NCBI RefSeq assembly: GCF_000191885.1
Contig: NZ_AEWI01000020.1
Span: 33,770-97,769 of the forward strand
Source: Anaerophaga thermohalophila DSM 12881
Lineage (GTDB): Bacteria; Bacteroidota; Bacteroidia; Bacteroidales; Marinilabiliaceae
Reading direction: 5' to 3'
DNA length: 64,000 nt
Below are positions 8,570 to 17,975 of the stretch, in pieces. Numbering within the stretch: position 1 is the stretch's first letter; the number at the start of each line of letters is the position of its first letter. The notes under the pieces were generated by a model that saw nothing but the letters and a program-made list of their open reading frames with translations, was not told where the DNA came from and ran no database searches. Position numbers and translations under genes: made by a program.

Positions 8570-8953
8570 TTACTCAAATAATCCCTCATCCCTGATAAGC
8601 ATTAAAATAGCAGATTGGGATACAATAACATACTGCTGATTATTGAATTCTATTTCGAAACCACTATTTTGTAGATAAATGGCCAAATCGCCTTCTTTGG
8701 GTTGAAGTGGCACGTAACGAACATTTTCATTTTTCGATTTCCAGGGTTCATCTTCCTCTGCAATAGCAGGGATAGGATAACCCGGACCAACTTTGATCAC
8801 ATACCCCGAATGAACTTTCTCTTTTTCCTGCACATTGGGTGGAAGGAAAAGCCCCGACTTGGTTCGTTTTTCTGGCGTTTTGGGCTGAATAAGAACACGA
8901 TCGCCAACCATGATAAATTTATTCAGGTCTTTTTCGTCAATTCCAAAAATCAT
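8570..8953 (-). CDS. GroES-like co-chaperonin family protein
   Basis: Protein of the GroES (Cpn10) fold, 127 aa from the chosen start. The N-terminal strand KFIMVGDRVLIQPK and the mobile-loop region KSGLFLPPNVQEKEKVHSGY match the family. The segment after VGPGYPIPAIAEEDEP is an insertion compared with the usual 95-aa GroES, and the C-terminus (QYVIVSQSAILMLI) resembles the family's closing strand. No GroEL lies beside it, so it is probably a paralogue rather than the main groS. The frame is open to an ATG at 8983, but a TATATTTG promoter-like box at 8965-8972 would lie inside that extension, which favours 8953. Confidence 0.8.
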   Translation of the reverse strand: MIFGIDEKDLNKFIMVGDRVLIQPKTPEKRTKSGLFLPPNVQEKEKVHSGYVIKVGPGYPIPAIAEEDEPWKSKNENVRYVPLQPKEGDLAIYLQNSGFEIEFNNQQYVIVSQSAILMLIRDEGLFE

Positions 8954-8964
8954 TTTTTTTGCTG

Positions 8965-8972
8965 CAAATATA
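8965..8972 (-). promoter_or_regulatory. Promoter -7 box (TATATTTG) for GroES-like gene
   Basis: Exact match to the Bacteroidota TAnnTTTG box, 11 nt before the chosen ATG, so the leader would be only a few nucleotides. No convincing -33 TTG element was seen. Confidence 0.4.
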
Positions 8973-8994
8973 AAAATAATCACAGTTAAAACTC

Positions 8995-9002
8995 TATTTT
9001 TG
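8995..9002 (+). promoter_or_regulatory. Promoter -7 box (TATTTTTG) for YfcC-type gene
   Basis: TATTTTTG fits TAnnTTTG and would start transcription about 23 nt before the ATG at 9032. It forms a divergent arrangement with the box at 8965-8972. Confidence 0.4.
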
Positions 9003-9031
9003 GAGTTGCCTAATCAGAAAGACCATTGCCA

Positions 9032-10621
9032 ATGTTTAAAAAAGTTCCCCATACTTACGTTATTGTTTTTTCTTTAATTGTTATCGCAGCTATTGCCACG
9101 TGGTTTGTGCCTGGAGGTGAGTATGTCCCGGCAGGAGAAGTTCCTGAAGATGGTTCTGCACCGGGGGTTGTTTTTGAACGAGTTGAGAGCCAGCCACAAA
9201 CCTGGCAGGTTTTTTCGGCTCTTTTCGAAGGCTTTGAAAAGCAATCGGGTATTATTGTTTTTATTCTGATGATTGGTGGCGCATTCTGGATTTTGAATGA
9301 CAGTAAGGCCATTGACATCGGCATTTTATCTTTCCTTAATTTCACCCGCAAGCTGGATAAATACAAAGCCATCAGGGTAATTGGCGCTAACAATTTGATC
9401 ATCGTGATGATTATGCTCATGTTTTCGGTTTTTGGCGCAGTATTTGGCATGAGCGAAGAAACCATCGCTTTTGTGGTGATACTCGTTCCGCTGGCTATTT
9501 CGATGGGCTATGACAGTATTATGGGCGTAGCCATGGTGTTTGTAGCCGCCGGACTGGGATTTGCCGGCGCCGTGTTGAATCCGTTCACCATCGGAATAGC
9601 CCAGGGATTAGCCGGACTTCCTCTTTTCAGCGGTTTTGAATACCGTTTGTTTTGCTGGGTTGTTATTAATATTGTGGGTATATCATTCGTATTGTGGTAT
9701 GGGACCCGTATAAAAAAAGATCCTGCAAGATCGCCGGTTTATGAAGAAGACCACCATTGGCGGCATGAAATAAGTGAAAACAGTACAGCTATAAATCATC
9801 CAACATACAAAGCATCGTGGGTGGTATACTTTTTAATACTAACCGCACTCATACTCTTTTCGGTACAGTGGCCTTCAACAACCCTGAAAATAGGAGGAGG
9901 CGAAGGCATTACCGGCTGGTTTCTTCCCGCACTTACAGGACTTTTTGCTATTGTGGGATTCAGCGCTTTAAGAAAATCGTCACCAGCCTTTGTCCTTGTC
10001 ATTTTAGGTTTCACCATATTGTTTCTAATCATCGGCGTTATGGGATTTGGCTGGTACATCATGGAAATTGCCACCCTGTTTTTCGCTATGGGCATTTTAT
10101 CGGGGATAGCAATGAACAATAGTGCCGACCGCATCACTCACCTGTTTCTGGAAGGCGCAAAAGACATCATGTCGGCCGCTTTGATCGTTGGTCTTGCGGG
10201 CGGCATTATCGTAATACTTGAAAACGGAAAAATTGTACATACCATTCTCCATGCAATGGCAGGAGGCATGAAAGACCTGGGAAATATTGCTTCGGTTAAT
10301 GTTATGTACGTCATTCAAACATTAATAAATATCATTATTCCCAGTGGTTCGGCCAAGGCTGCACTTACCATGCCTATCATGGCCCCGTTCAGTGATCTTA
10401 TTGGTCTGTCACGACAAGCCACTGTTATGGCCTTTCAGTTTGGCGACGGCTTCACCAACCTTATTACCCCCACATCCGGAGTACTTATTGGTGTACTGGG
10501 AGTAGCCCGAATTCCCTACGTGAAATGGGCGAAGTGGATAGGACCACTCATTACGATATTGATTATTCTTGGATTCTTACTTCTTATCCCTACCGTAACA
10601 ATGAATTTAAATGGTTTTTAA
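9032..10621 (+). CDS. YfcC-family (ArcD/DcuC-type) membrane transporter
   Basis: Polytopic inner-membrane transporter of 529 aa with about 12-13 helices. It resembles the YfcC family of putative basic amino acid antiporters/C4-dicarboxylate-type carriers. Recognisable stretches are the N-terminal PHTYVIVFSLIVIAAIATWF with VPGGEY next to it, and the C-terminal SGSAKAALTMPIMAP and FGDGFTNLITPTSG. The frame begins with a TTG at 9026; the ATG two codons later is taken as start. Substrate specificity in this family is poorly known and cannot be read from sequence. Confidence 0.85.
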   Translation: MFKKVPHTYVIVFSLIVIAAIATWFVPGGEYVPAGEVPEDGSAPGVVFERVESQPQTWQVFSALFEGFEKQSGIIVFILMIGGAFWILNDSKAIDIGILSFLNFTRKLDKYKAIRVIGANNLIIVMIMLMFSVFGAVFGMSEETIAFVVILVPLAISMGYDSIMGVAMVFVAAGLGFAGAVLNPFTIGIAQGLAGLPLFSGFEYRLFCWVVINIVGISFVLWYGTRIKKDPARSPVYEEDHHWRHEISENSTAINHPTYKASWVVYFLILTALILFSVQWPSTTLKIGGGEGITGWFLPALTGLFAIVGFSALRKSSPAFVLVILGFTILFLIIGVMGFGWYIMEIATLFFAMGILSGIAMNNSADRITHLFLEGAKDIMSAALIVGLAGGIIVILENGKIVHTILHAMAGGMKDLGNIASVNVMYVIQTLINIIIPSGSAKAALTMPIMAPFSDLIGLSRQATVMAFQFGDGFTNLITPTSGVLIGVLGVARIPYVKWAKWIGPLITILIILGFLLLIPTVTMNLNGF

Positions 10622-10861
10622 TGTTGATAAATGTTTAGATGTCAGATTTGACAGGCGTATATGATGATTCGTATTAAACTTCAAAAAGACTTTCGAAAAC
10701 AAACAATTAGAAAGAGTCAGCTATTGGCCGTTAATGGCTTAACAGACTATTGCAATGTGGTATTATTTATAAAATTCACGATACTGAATGATTAAAATTT
10801 CTTTCCCTGATCCTGTTGTTTTTGTTACAGGTTTGTTAATATTGCAAAAAGACAATTCTTT

Positions 10862-11383
10862 ATGGCACGTCCCGAAAAAGTTCTCAAATATTGCCCCAGC
10901 TGCGGTTCAGGGCTTTTCAAGCCCGATTCGCCAAAATCATTTCATTGTAGCAGTTGCGGTTTTAAATTTTTCATTAACAGTGCTGCTGCAGTTGCTGCCA
11001 TTATTGAAAATGATACCGGAGAAATATTACTAACAGTGAGAGGTGTAGAACCGGCTGTTGGCGCACTTGACCTGCCGGGTGGCTTCGTTGACCCAATGGA
11101 AAGCGGTGAAGAAGCATTAAAACGAGAAGTAAAAGAAGAACTGAATCTGGATATATCAGAAATGCATTATCTGATTAGCTATCCAAATGAATACATCTAT
11201 AATGGTTACTCGGTTTTTACGACCGATTACGGATATGCCTGCAAAGTAAAGCACTTTGACAGCATAAAAGTAGCCGATGACATAGCCGATTTTCAGTTTT
11301 TCAATCCAAAGGAAATTGATTTTAATAAAATCAGCAGCAATTCAATTAAGAAAATATTGAAATTCTACATTGGCGGCAAATAA
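10862..11383 (+). CDS. Nudix hydrolase with N-terminal zinc ribbon
   Basis: Hydrolase of nucleoside diphosphates linked to another moiety, cytoplasmic, 173 aa. A zinc ribbon uses Cys11/Cys14 (CPSCG) and Cys29/Cys32 (CSSCG), as in NudC-type NAD pyrophosphatases and related ADP-ribose pyrophosphatases. The Nudix box fits fully: Gly74, Glu80, Arg88-Glu89 and Glu92-Glu93. The stop overlaps the next start (TAATG), so it is translationally coupled to the membrane protein gene. The short length argues against full NudC; the exact substrate is open. Confidence 0.9.
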   Translation: MARPEKVLKYCPSCGSGLFKPDSPKSFHCSSCGFKFFINSAAAVAAIIENDTGEILLTVRGVEPAVGALDLPGGFVDPMESGEEALKREVKEELNLDISEMHYLISYPNEYIYNGYSVFTTDYGYACKVKHFDSIKVADDIADFQFFNPKEIDFNKISSNSIKKILKFYIGGK

Positions 11384-12033
11384 TGACAAACGAATTAACA
11401 ATACTCACCTGGAGCGCAGCAAGCATTGGTTTCGTACATACCATTCTGGGACCCGACCATTACCTGCCGTTTATTATGATAGGACAGGCGCGTAAATGGA
11501 ATCTCTCTAAAACTTTGATTTTAACAGCCGTGTGTGGTATTGCCCACGTTTTGAGCAGCGTATTAATCGGGATTGCCGGTATTATCATAGGCATGCAGGT
11601 TCAGAAACTAACGTGGATTGAAGAAATAAGAGGAAATCTTGCTGCATGGGGACTTATTGCTTTCGGTCTCGCTTATGCTGTATGGGGGCTGAGACATTAC
11701 TTCAAGCATAAAAACCTAAAAGCAAAAAATGATAATTCAGTCAATTCTACCAGGACTACTCCCTGGATGCTTTTTATCATATTCATACTTGGCCCCTGCG
11801 AACCATTAATCCCAATATTGATGTATCCGGCTGCTCATTATAGCGTACAAGCTCTAATAATGGTTACAACAGTTTTTGCCGTAGTTACTATTGGAACGAT
11901 GCTAATAACCGTATGGGCTGCCTTTTCAGGGCTGTCTCAATTAAACATGCATAAATTACAACCCTATTCACATTTTCTTGCCGGCATCATTATCTTTGCG
12001 TCTGGAATATCCATACAATTTTTAGGACTCTAA
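11383..12033 (+). CDS. Six-helix membrane protein with HX5DH motif, possible metal-transporter-like
   Basis: A 216-aa membrane protein with about six hydrophobic segments. The first helix carries His19 and Asp25-His26 (HTILGPDH), a layout like the HxxxxDH signature of NicO/HoxN nickel-cobalt permeases and UreH/TauE-like proteins. A further His55 lies in CGIAHVLSS, and GPCEPLIP occurs in a later helix. These polar residues inside helices suggest a metal or small-solute channel, but this is inference. It overlaps the Nudix stop by one base and is followed 10 bp later by a small soluble protein, so the three probably form an operon. Confidence 0.6.
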   Translation: MTNELTILTWSAASIGFVHTILGPDHYLPFIMIGQARKWNLSKTLILTAVCGIAHVLSSVLIGIAGIIIGMQVQKLTWIEEIRGNLAAWGLIAFGLAYAVWGLRHYFKHKNLKAKNDNSVNSTRTTPWMLFIIFILGPCEPLIPILMYPAAHYSVQALIMVTTVFAVVTIGTMLITVWAAFSGLSQLNMHKLQPYSHFLAGIIIFASGISIQFLGL

Positions 12034-12043
12034 AGCAGCTCTT

Positions 12044-12400
12044 ATGCCACAGAAAACCGATCTGACCGGATTCTGGCGTTTCCGTGAAGAATTTGACACG
12101 GGCGAAGATGTTGGTGAAGCCAGACTGTTTCAAAAAGGCAAAAATCTGTCGGGTCATTTAGTATTCAAAGAGATAATTCCTGGCGACCCTGCCATGTTTG
12201 TCAGAACCAAACTAACAGGAAAAATTGAAAACAGGAAGGTTTATCTCAACGAAACTTCAGTTATTGTTTTATCTGAGGGCAAAGAAGATTATGTGCCCGA
12301 AGAAAGGAAAGGTCTGCTCAATGCCTTGGGACAGATTGTCGGTTCCGGTGAAGACCAACAAGGCGTTCACGGGGTGTTTGTGCTGGAACGTATTTTTTAA
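12044..12400 (+). CDS. Small soluble protein, unknown function
   Basis: A 118-aa protein with no signal peptide. Alternating strands (GFWRFREEFD, NLSGHLVFKE, TKLTGKIENRKVYLNE) suggest a small beta-barrel of lipocalin or calycin type, but no family is recognised. It starts 10 bp after the membrane protein gene and is probably co-transcribed with it. An R2 half-element begins 11 bp after its stop. Confidence 0.55.
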   Translation: MPQKTDLTGFWRFREEFDTGEDVGEARLFQKGKNLSGHLVFKEIIPGDPAMFVRTKLTGKIENRKVYLNETSVIVLSEGKEDYVPEERKGLLNALGQIVGSGEDQQGVHGVFVLERIF

Positions 12401-12410
12401 TTCAAGTTTT

Positions 12411-12494
12411 GAGTGCAGTCTAAAAAGCATCTTTGTCGCCAAACTCGTTGTTGTTTTAAATTTTTAAATCCTCATTAACAATAAGTTAACTCCC
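12411..12494. repeat. R2 element, one arm only
   Basis: Starts GAGTGCAGTCTAAAAAGC and runs to about GTTAACTCCC, then stops matching. The second arm is missing, so this is a truncated copy. Confidence 0.8.
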
Positions 12495-12611
12495 ACTGGT
12501 GCGGATTACCAGAATTACTGCCTTCGATACTCTCAAGAAATGTTTGAAGACCAAAACGTTCATTATCAACTCATGAATAATTTTGATGTTGAATTTTAAA
12601 AGGGAGAAATA

Positions 12612-13460
12612 TTAACTTTTCAGTATTTCTTTAAAAGCTTTGTTAAATATATCTTCCAGCGTTTCAGACAGTATTTCTTCTTCCTCTTCCGATTCTTCAA
12701 CCGAGTCATCTTTTTGTGAATCCCAGTATTTCAGGTGCCAGTCGCCGTTCTCAAATTCAAGTGCAGTCATATTATCCACCCAGTCGCCCGAGTTAAGATA
12801 AGTGATCGCACCTGCCGGTGATTTGATACGCTTCTTTGCCGGCCTGTGAATATGACCGCAAATCACATAATGATACCCTTTTCTAATTCCAAGTCGTGAG
12901 ACCATACTTTCGAAGTTGGAAACAGTATCTTTCTTTCCTCCTTTCACCTTGTCTTTTATCTTTCCCGCCAATGAGATCGGACTTCCGCCAAAAAAGACCA
13001 AAAAGGAATTAACCAGCTTGTTTATTCCGGCCAGGATGCCATATCCGGCCGAGCCCATCTTGGCAAGCCATTTAGAATGATGCATCACCACATCAAAAAC
13101 ATCGCCGTGAAATATCCATGTCAACGTTCCTTCAATATTCAGGACTATCTTATTGTCTATCTGGAAATGTCCAAAATCAATTCCGGTAAAGCGTCGACCT
13201 ACCTCATCATGATTGCCGGGAATAAAAATGATCTTTGTTCCTTTCTCAGCCATCTTAAAAAAATAACGAATAACTCTAATGTGAGAGGTAGGGAAATAGC
13301 GCCGGGAGAACCGCCACACATCGATGATATCACCATTTAGAACTAAAATTTCGGGCTGTATGGTTTTTAAATAGGAATAAAGTTCATTGGCTTTACTATT
13401 GAAAGTTCCGAGGTGGACATCGGAAACGACTACAGCTTTTAGTGGTCTTTTTGCATTCAT
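12612..13460 (-). CDS. Metallophosphoesterase, UDP-2,3-diacylglucosamine diphosphatase (LpxH)-like
   Basis: Calcineurin-type phosphoesterase of 282 aa resembling the LpxH/LpxH-like branch, which splits UDP-2,3-diacylglucosamine in lipid A synthesis. Motifs in order: SDVHLG (Asp14, His16), NGDIID (Asp44), GNHD (Asn83, His84), a histidine before GDVFD (His118) and CGHIHRP (His203, His205). The spacing and the cap region (130-190) fit that family. The C-terminus is unusually acidic (SEEEEEILSE). It may be a paralogue with another substrate; Bacteroidota often carry several such genes. Confidence 0.82.
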   Translation of the reverse strand: MNAKRPLKAVVVSDVHLGTFNSKANELYSYLKTIQPEILVLNGDIIDVWRFSRRYFPTSHIRVIRYFFKMAEKGTKIIFIPGNHDEVGRRFTGIDFGHFQIDNKIVLNIEGTLTWIFHGDVFDVVMHHSKWLAKMGSAGYGILAGINKLVNSFLVFFGGSPISLAGKIKDKVKGGKKDTVSNFESMVSRLGIRKGYHYVICGHIHRPAKKRIKSPAGAITYLNSGDWVDNMTALEFENGDWHLKYWDSQKDDSVEESEEEEEILSETLEDIFNKAFKEILKS

Positions 13461-13796
13461 ACATCTGACTTATACTAACAAATATATAAAACTTTAGGCA
13501 TGAAAAGACCATTAGGCATTAACGATTTCTATATCGCTAAATAAGTGTTGTTTATGAATTCTTTAGTTTAAACAAGCAATCTGTAAGATTCTCCTGTTTG
13601 ACTTATTTCTTTTTCTTCAGTTCACCACCACTTTTTGGGAAACAGTTCCCGCAGTTGTATCAAAAATTATAAAATTTCTAAAAAATCACTGGAAAGAGTT
13701 AATAATTCGTTATTCGTTCTCTCAACAGTTGAGCACTCAAAAGGAAAGGTAAAAAAACACCAAGAACCAGTATGAAAAGGAAAATGAACTCATCTG
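13461..13796. other. Intergenic stretch without supported gene
   Basis: This is AT-rich sequence with no open frame of note and none of the dispersed repeats seen elsewhere. It may contain the promoter of the minus-strand phosphoesterase gene. Confidence 0.5.
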
Positions 13797-14784
13797 CTAC
13801 AATGACTTATAAGCACCAAGAATCCTATCCACCAAATCTCCTTTGGCAGGATCAATTTGTATGCGTCCCGGTTCTGCTTCAAACCATCGGATCGTTCGCT
13901 TAATGCCTTCGCTAAAGGGTATGGTCGCCTGAAAACCGGGAACAAACCGCTTGATTTTTGAATTGTCAAAAAATGACACTTTGTGCCTTGTCACCAATCA
14001 AGCTTCCATACGAATGTTCATCAAACCGGGCAATAAAATCAGAGGGGATATGAACGGCCTTTAAGGGAGCACCTGCTGCTTCAGCCACCATTTCATAAAT
14101 CTGATTCCAGTTCATAATCTCGTCTGAAGTAATATGAAAACTGTGGCCAATAGACTGCCTGTGTCCCAAAAGTCCGTTAAATCCTTTTGCAAAATCCTCT
14201 GAATGGGTAATGGTCCACAATGAAGTCCCGTCTCCATGAATAATTACCTCTTTCCCTTGTCTGATCCTGTCTATAATGGTAAAATCTTTCCAGCCACATA
14301 AGGGAACCGGTATAACGGTATCATAAGTAAGCGACGGCCGGACAATTGTTATGGGAAAACCATCGTTCCGGAATCGCTGGGTAAGATAATCTTCACATGC
14401 AATCTTGTCGCGCGAATACTGCCAGTAAGGATTATACAGAGGTGTAGATTCTGTAATAACAGGATGCCCTCCCGGCTTCTGGTAAGCAGAAGCTGAACTG
14501 ATAAAGATGTATTGCCTGGTGCGTCCGTTAAATATCCCGAAATCACGTTCAACGTCTTCAGGAGTAAAAGCAATCCAGTTGACAACCACGTCCCACTCAT
14601 GTCCTTTAACGGCTTCGGCAACAGCATTCTTATCGGAATGATCCGCCACAAGATTTGTGGCTCCCTCGATCCTGACAGCACCGGTTCCCCTGTTAAGAAG
14701 ATACAGATCAATTCCGCTTTTTACCGCCAGACGACTCGACGCTGTGCTTATATTTCCGGTTCCTCCTATGTAAAGTACTTTCAT
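13797..14784 (-). pseudogene. NAD-dependent epimerase/SDR-like gene with one-base frameshift
   Basis: Extended-SDR/NAD-dependent epimerase-like gene. The first frame (13966-14784) has the Rossmann start VLYIGGTGNIS and ends abruptly after GDKAQSVIF. The next frame (13797 to about 13975) continues with FDNSKIKRFVPGF, which is how related proteins go on. The break falls in a run of six T on the coding strand (13968-13973). Removing one T joins the frames to a protein of about 328 aa. It could be a real mutation, a phase-variable tract or a sequencing error. The ATG lies at the end of an R1 repeat. The substrate is unknown, probably a nucleotide sugar or similar. Confidence 0.8.
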
Positions 14785-14831
14785 CAGTATAAAATTGGTC
14801 TAAGTTATTGGTCTGATGGAACTTATTATGC
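14782..14831 (-). repeat. R1 repeat, 3' half, supplying a start codon
   Basis: On the minus strand, CCATCAGACCAATAACTTAG leads to ATACTGATG. That ATG is the epimerase-like gene's start. CATCAG and CTGATG pair. Confidence 0.8.
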
Positions 14832-14847
14832 TTTAACTGATATAAGA

Positions 14848-14873
14848 TTCTTCGCTCCGCTCAGAATGACAAA
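14848..14873 (+). repeat. R5 half element
   Basis: GATTCTTCGCTCCGCTCAGA lies next to the R1 copy. Only one arm is present. Confidence 0.6.
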
Positions 14874-14979
14874 CAGCTAAGGTTGAGGTTGAGAGTTCAC
14901 CACAGATGACGCAGATGAACACAGATTATTTTTATTAACATCAATTAAAATCACATTTTAGGCTGTTTGCTTTTTTTAG

Positions 14980-15067
14980 GCGCTTAGCGCATAAAACTAA
15001 CCAACAAGTTGTTTAAGTTGATTAAATCCCGCACAGGGGCTTTTTTCAGGCTTGTCCTGAAAAAACG
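14980..15067 (+). repeat. R6 dispersed repeat, copy 1
   Basis: Begins GGCGCTTAGCGCATAAAACT and ends TTGTCCTGAAAAAACGTAGA. A nearly identical copy is at 58927-59022. The opening GGCGCTTAGCGC is itself palindromic. Confidence 0.8.
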
Positions 15068-15146
15068 TAGATTCTTCGCTCCGCTCAGAATGACAAAGGG
15101 CCACCTGTCGTTCTGAGGAGGTGACGACGAAAAATCTGTTCCCCGC
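15068..15146. repeat. R5 hairpin repeat, complete
   Basis: GATTCTTCGCTCCGCTCAGA and, after a short spacer, CGTTCTGAGGAGGTGACGAC with AAAAATCTG form a long imperfect hairpin. Confidence 0.75.
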
Positions 15147-15150
15147 GGTT

Positions 15151-15189
15151 GCGGATTTCTTTGCCGCTTTGCTCTGCAAAGAAATTCGC
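15151..15189. repeat. 14-bp stem hairpin
   Basis: GCGGATTTCTTTGC (15151-15164) faces GCAAAGAAATTCGC (15176-15189) with one mismatch and an 11-nt loop. It continues directly from the R5 element. No gene is supported between 14832 and 15377. Confidence 0.65.
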
Positions 15190-15377
15190 GTTAGCTGGGT
15201 CATCTTATTTCTTAAACTCGAACGTTCTATTATACCAAGTTCCAACCTCTACCCTATCTAACCTCGTTAACCTCGAACTTAACCCTTCTGACTGTCAAAC
15301 TTCTACCTGTTGGTCACTTTTATCTGACTAAAACCATAAGCTGCTCAAAAGATGCTTAAACTTAAGGAAACCCTATT

Positions 15378-17975
15378 CTACAGATCATTCAAGGTATTGA
15401 CAATCAAATCGTTTTCCACATCCAATTCTTTATCTGTTTTCAGGTCAACTACCACCGACTCTCCCGGAAGAATATCAAAATAATTATCGGAAAAATGCCC
15501 TGAACCGTCAGGAGTATCGAGAAAAACGTTCTTCGCAAGTTTTTCGGAAGATACCGTCACACTGTACCCGTCAGGGGTTTTTACTGAAGATATTTCTATC
15601 TTTGTTTCAGGAAGCTCAAGGGCTTTGGAACGCTCAAAATAGAGCAGGTTATCAGCAATAATCTGTCCTCCGGACTGAAACTCGACGGAGAAAAGCAGAG
15701 AATTTAATTCCTGACCGTCTGCTATTACTGCCAAACCATTTTCAAAAACGACCTTTGAAGAATTGGCCGGAACTTCCGCTTCAATCTTTTCAGAGTATAA
15801 TACTTTCCCCTCAAAATCAATCAATTTCACAAATAATTCTCCCGAAATAGACTGAAGGTAATCATTGACAGCATAAACCCTGACCTTACCATCTTCATTG
15901 ACAGGCGAAACCATAATTGGCTCATTGGCTTCACGCACAAAATAGTGTGCAGCTTTCCAGCGACCGTAATAATCGACCGTTGACCATGAAATGGCAGGCC
16001 AGCAGTCGTTCAACTGCCAGTAAAGCGACCCCATACAATGTGGTTTGTTTCTCCTGTGTGCCTCAATGGCTGTTTTGTAGGCTTTTGCCTGAAGCAATTG
16101 ACTAACGTAAACAAAATTCTCAAACGAATCCGGAACATCATAATATTGTTCCATATACCATTTTATCATATCATTACCATCAAAGCCGGGACGGATGTAA
16201 GGCATTCTTCCGCGCTGACGGTGCCGCATCACTTCAGAATCATAGCTCCAATCCTGCTTTTCGGAGAACCGGCGGATGGTATGCATAGAGGGGAAAGATT
16301 GCAACCCGTATTCACTGACAAAACGTGGAACATCTTCTTCGAAAGCGGAAAAAGGTTTTCGCCCGAACCAGATGGTCCAATCGTGTTCATCACCGGATTT
16401 CCGGTCGGCTTTCGTCCCTCCATAACTCATTGGTGTTGATGGCCAGTAAGCCCGCTGAGGATCATATTTTTCAACGGCGTTGGGCAATATCTCGTGGAAT
16501 ATCTTTTCGTAGGTATTCCAAACAAAATCTCTTACATCGGGCTCATACATATCCTTCCAACCCCATTCATGCCAACCATGGAAATTTTCATTGTTCCCAC
16601 ACCATAATGCTAATGAAGGATGGTTACGTAAGCGCTTAACGTTATATTCGGCTTCCTTCCTGATATTTTCCAAATGATCTTCATCGCCAGGTTGAAGGGC
16701 ACAGGCAAACATAAAGTCCTGCCAAACCAAAATGCCGTTTTCATCGCAGAGCTCGTACAAATAGTTATCACCATATATGGCACCACCCCAGACTCTGATC
16801 ATATTCATATTGGCCTCAACCGCATTATTGATAAGTTGCTGATACCTTTGCTCTGTAATCAAAGGAGTAAGCGTTTCGGGTGGTATAACATTGGCCCCCT
16901 TCATAAAAACAGGAACCCCGTTTAATTCGAAATAAAACGTATGTCCCGTCTCATCGGGTTCCTGCACCAGTTTAAGTGTGCGGATACCATAATTTAGTTG
17001 ATATGTATCCAGCAAGCAAATTTCGTCTTTCAGAGAAAAGTTGAAACTATAAAGATGCGGTTCCCCGAGTCGGTTGGTCCACCACAATTTAGGATTATTC
17101 ACTTCCAACTTGAAAGGTATTTTATTCGTACCCTGTTTAAGTTCAACATTTTTACTAAATCCTTCGGGAACGCCGTCCAATTCCATCTCAACACCGTATT
17201 TGCCGGATTTTGTGGCGTTTATGGTCATAAAACCGGAAACTGTTGCAGTTTGCTCATCGGCTTGATCGGTTTGAACATAAACATCTTCGATAACAGCTTT
17301 GCTCCATGCTTTCAGCTCCACAGGCTTCCAAATACCTGAAGTAACAAGCCGTGGGCCCCAGTCCCATCCGTAATGGAAAGGTGCCTTGCGGGTAAAAACG
17401 TTTGTTCGCTCCCCTTCAGGCGCTTGTTCATTAACCGCTGGAAGAGTATAGTCCAACTGTTTCAATTTTTTCATTCCCTCTTTGACTGGAGAATGAAAAT
17501 AGATACGCAGTTCATTTTCACCCTCAACCAGATGCTCCCTGACATCGACATTCCAACCAACAAACATGTTGTCAGCTTCCAGAATTTTGGTATCGTTCAG
17601 AAAAACATCGGCATAAGTATCCAACCCTTTAAAAACAAGCTCTATAACATCGGGACCCGACAAAAGAGATTCATCCACATTAAAAGTTGTGCGATAGATC
17701 CAGTCTTCATCCTCAATCCATTGCACATCGTCCTCATTCATTCTGTAATAAGGATCTTCAATAACACCGTTTGCCATAAGATCGGAATGAACAGTCCCCG
17801 GGACTTTTGCAGGCATCCATTCATCGGTTCCCGCTTGCGAAAACTCCCAATTATCATTAATTTCAAGAGTCACGGGAGCCCCTTCAAATTGCTCTTTACA
17901 CGAGCCCGAAAACATTAAAATTCCGGAGAAGAAAAAAAGCATACCTAACAAAGATTTCTTTTGAAACATAGTCAT
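15378..17975 (-). CDS. GH2 beta-mannosidase, lipoprotein
   Basis: Exo-acting beta-mannosidase of glycoside hydrolase family 2, releasing terminal beta-mannose, probably periplasmic. The signal peptide ends in a lipobox-like SGSC at about residue 26. Domain order is an N-terminal sugar-binding jelly roll (about 35-200), an Ig-like domain (200-310), a TIM barrel (about 310-640) and C-terminal beta domains. The acid/base is Glu463 (GNNENF) and the nucleophile Glu555 (SEYGLQSF). Length is 865 aa, typical for the family. It lies upstream of the sensor and Sus locus on the opposite strand to the sensor and probably belongs to the same glycan-use region. Confidence 0.9.
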   Translation of the reverse strand: MTMFQKKSLLGMLFFFSGILMFSGSCKEQFEGAPVTLEINDNWEFSQAGTDEWMPAKVPGTVHSDLMANGVIEDPYYRMNEDDVQWIEDEDWIYRTTFNVDESLLSGPDVIELVFKGLDTYADVFLNDTKILEADNMFVGWNVDVREHLVEGENELRIYFHSPVKEGMKKLKQLDYTLPAVNEQAPEGERTNVFTRKAPFHYGWDWGPRLVTSGIWKPVELKAWSKAVIEDVYVQTDQADEQTATVSGFMTINATKSGKYGVEMELDGVPEGFSKNVELKQGTNKIPFKLEVNNPKLWWTNRLGEPHLYSFNFSLKDEICLLDTYQLNYGIRTLKLVQEPDETGHTFYFELNGVPVFMKGANVIPPETLTPLITEQRYQQLINNAVEANMNMIRVWGGAIYGDNYLYELCDENGILVWQDFMFACALQPGDEDHLENIRKEAEYNVKRLRNHPSLALWCGNNENFHGWHEWGWKDMYEPDVRDFVWNTYEKIFHEILPNAVEKYDPQRAYWPSTPMSYGGTKADRKSGDEHDWTIWFGRKPFSAFEEDVPRFVSEYGLQSFPSMHTIRRFSEKQDWSYDSEVMRHRQRGRMPYIRPGFDGNDMIKWYMEQYYDVPDSFENFVYVSQLLQAKAYKTAIEAHRRNKPHCMGSLYWQLNDCWPAISWSTVDYYGRWKAAHYFVREANEPIMVSPVNEDGKVRVYAVNDYLQSISGELFVKLIDFEGKVLYSEKIEAEVPANSSKVVFENGLAVIADGQELNSLLFSVEFQSGGQIIADNLLYFERSKALELPETKIEISSVKTPDGYSVTVSSEKLAKNVFLDTPDGSGHFSDNYFDILPGESVVVDLKTDKELDVENDLIVNTLNDL

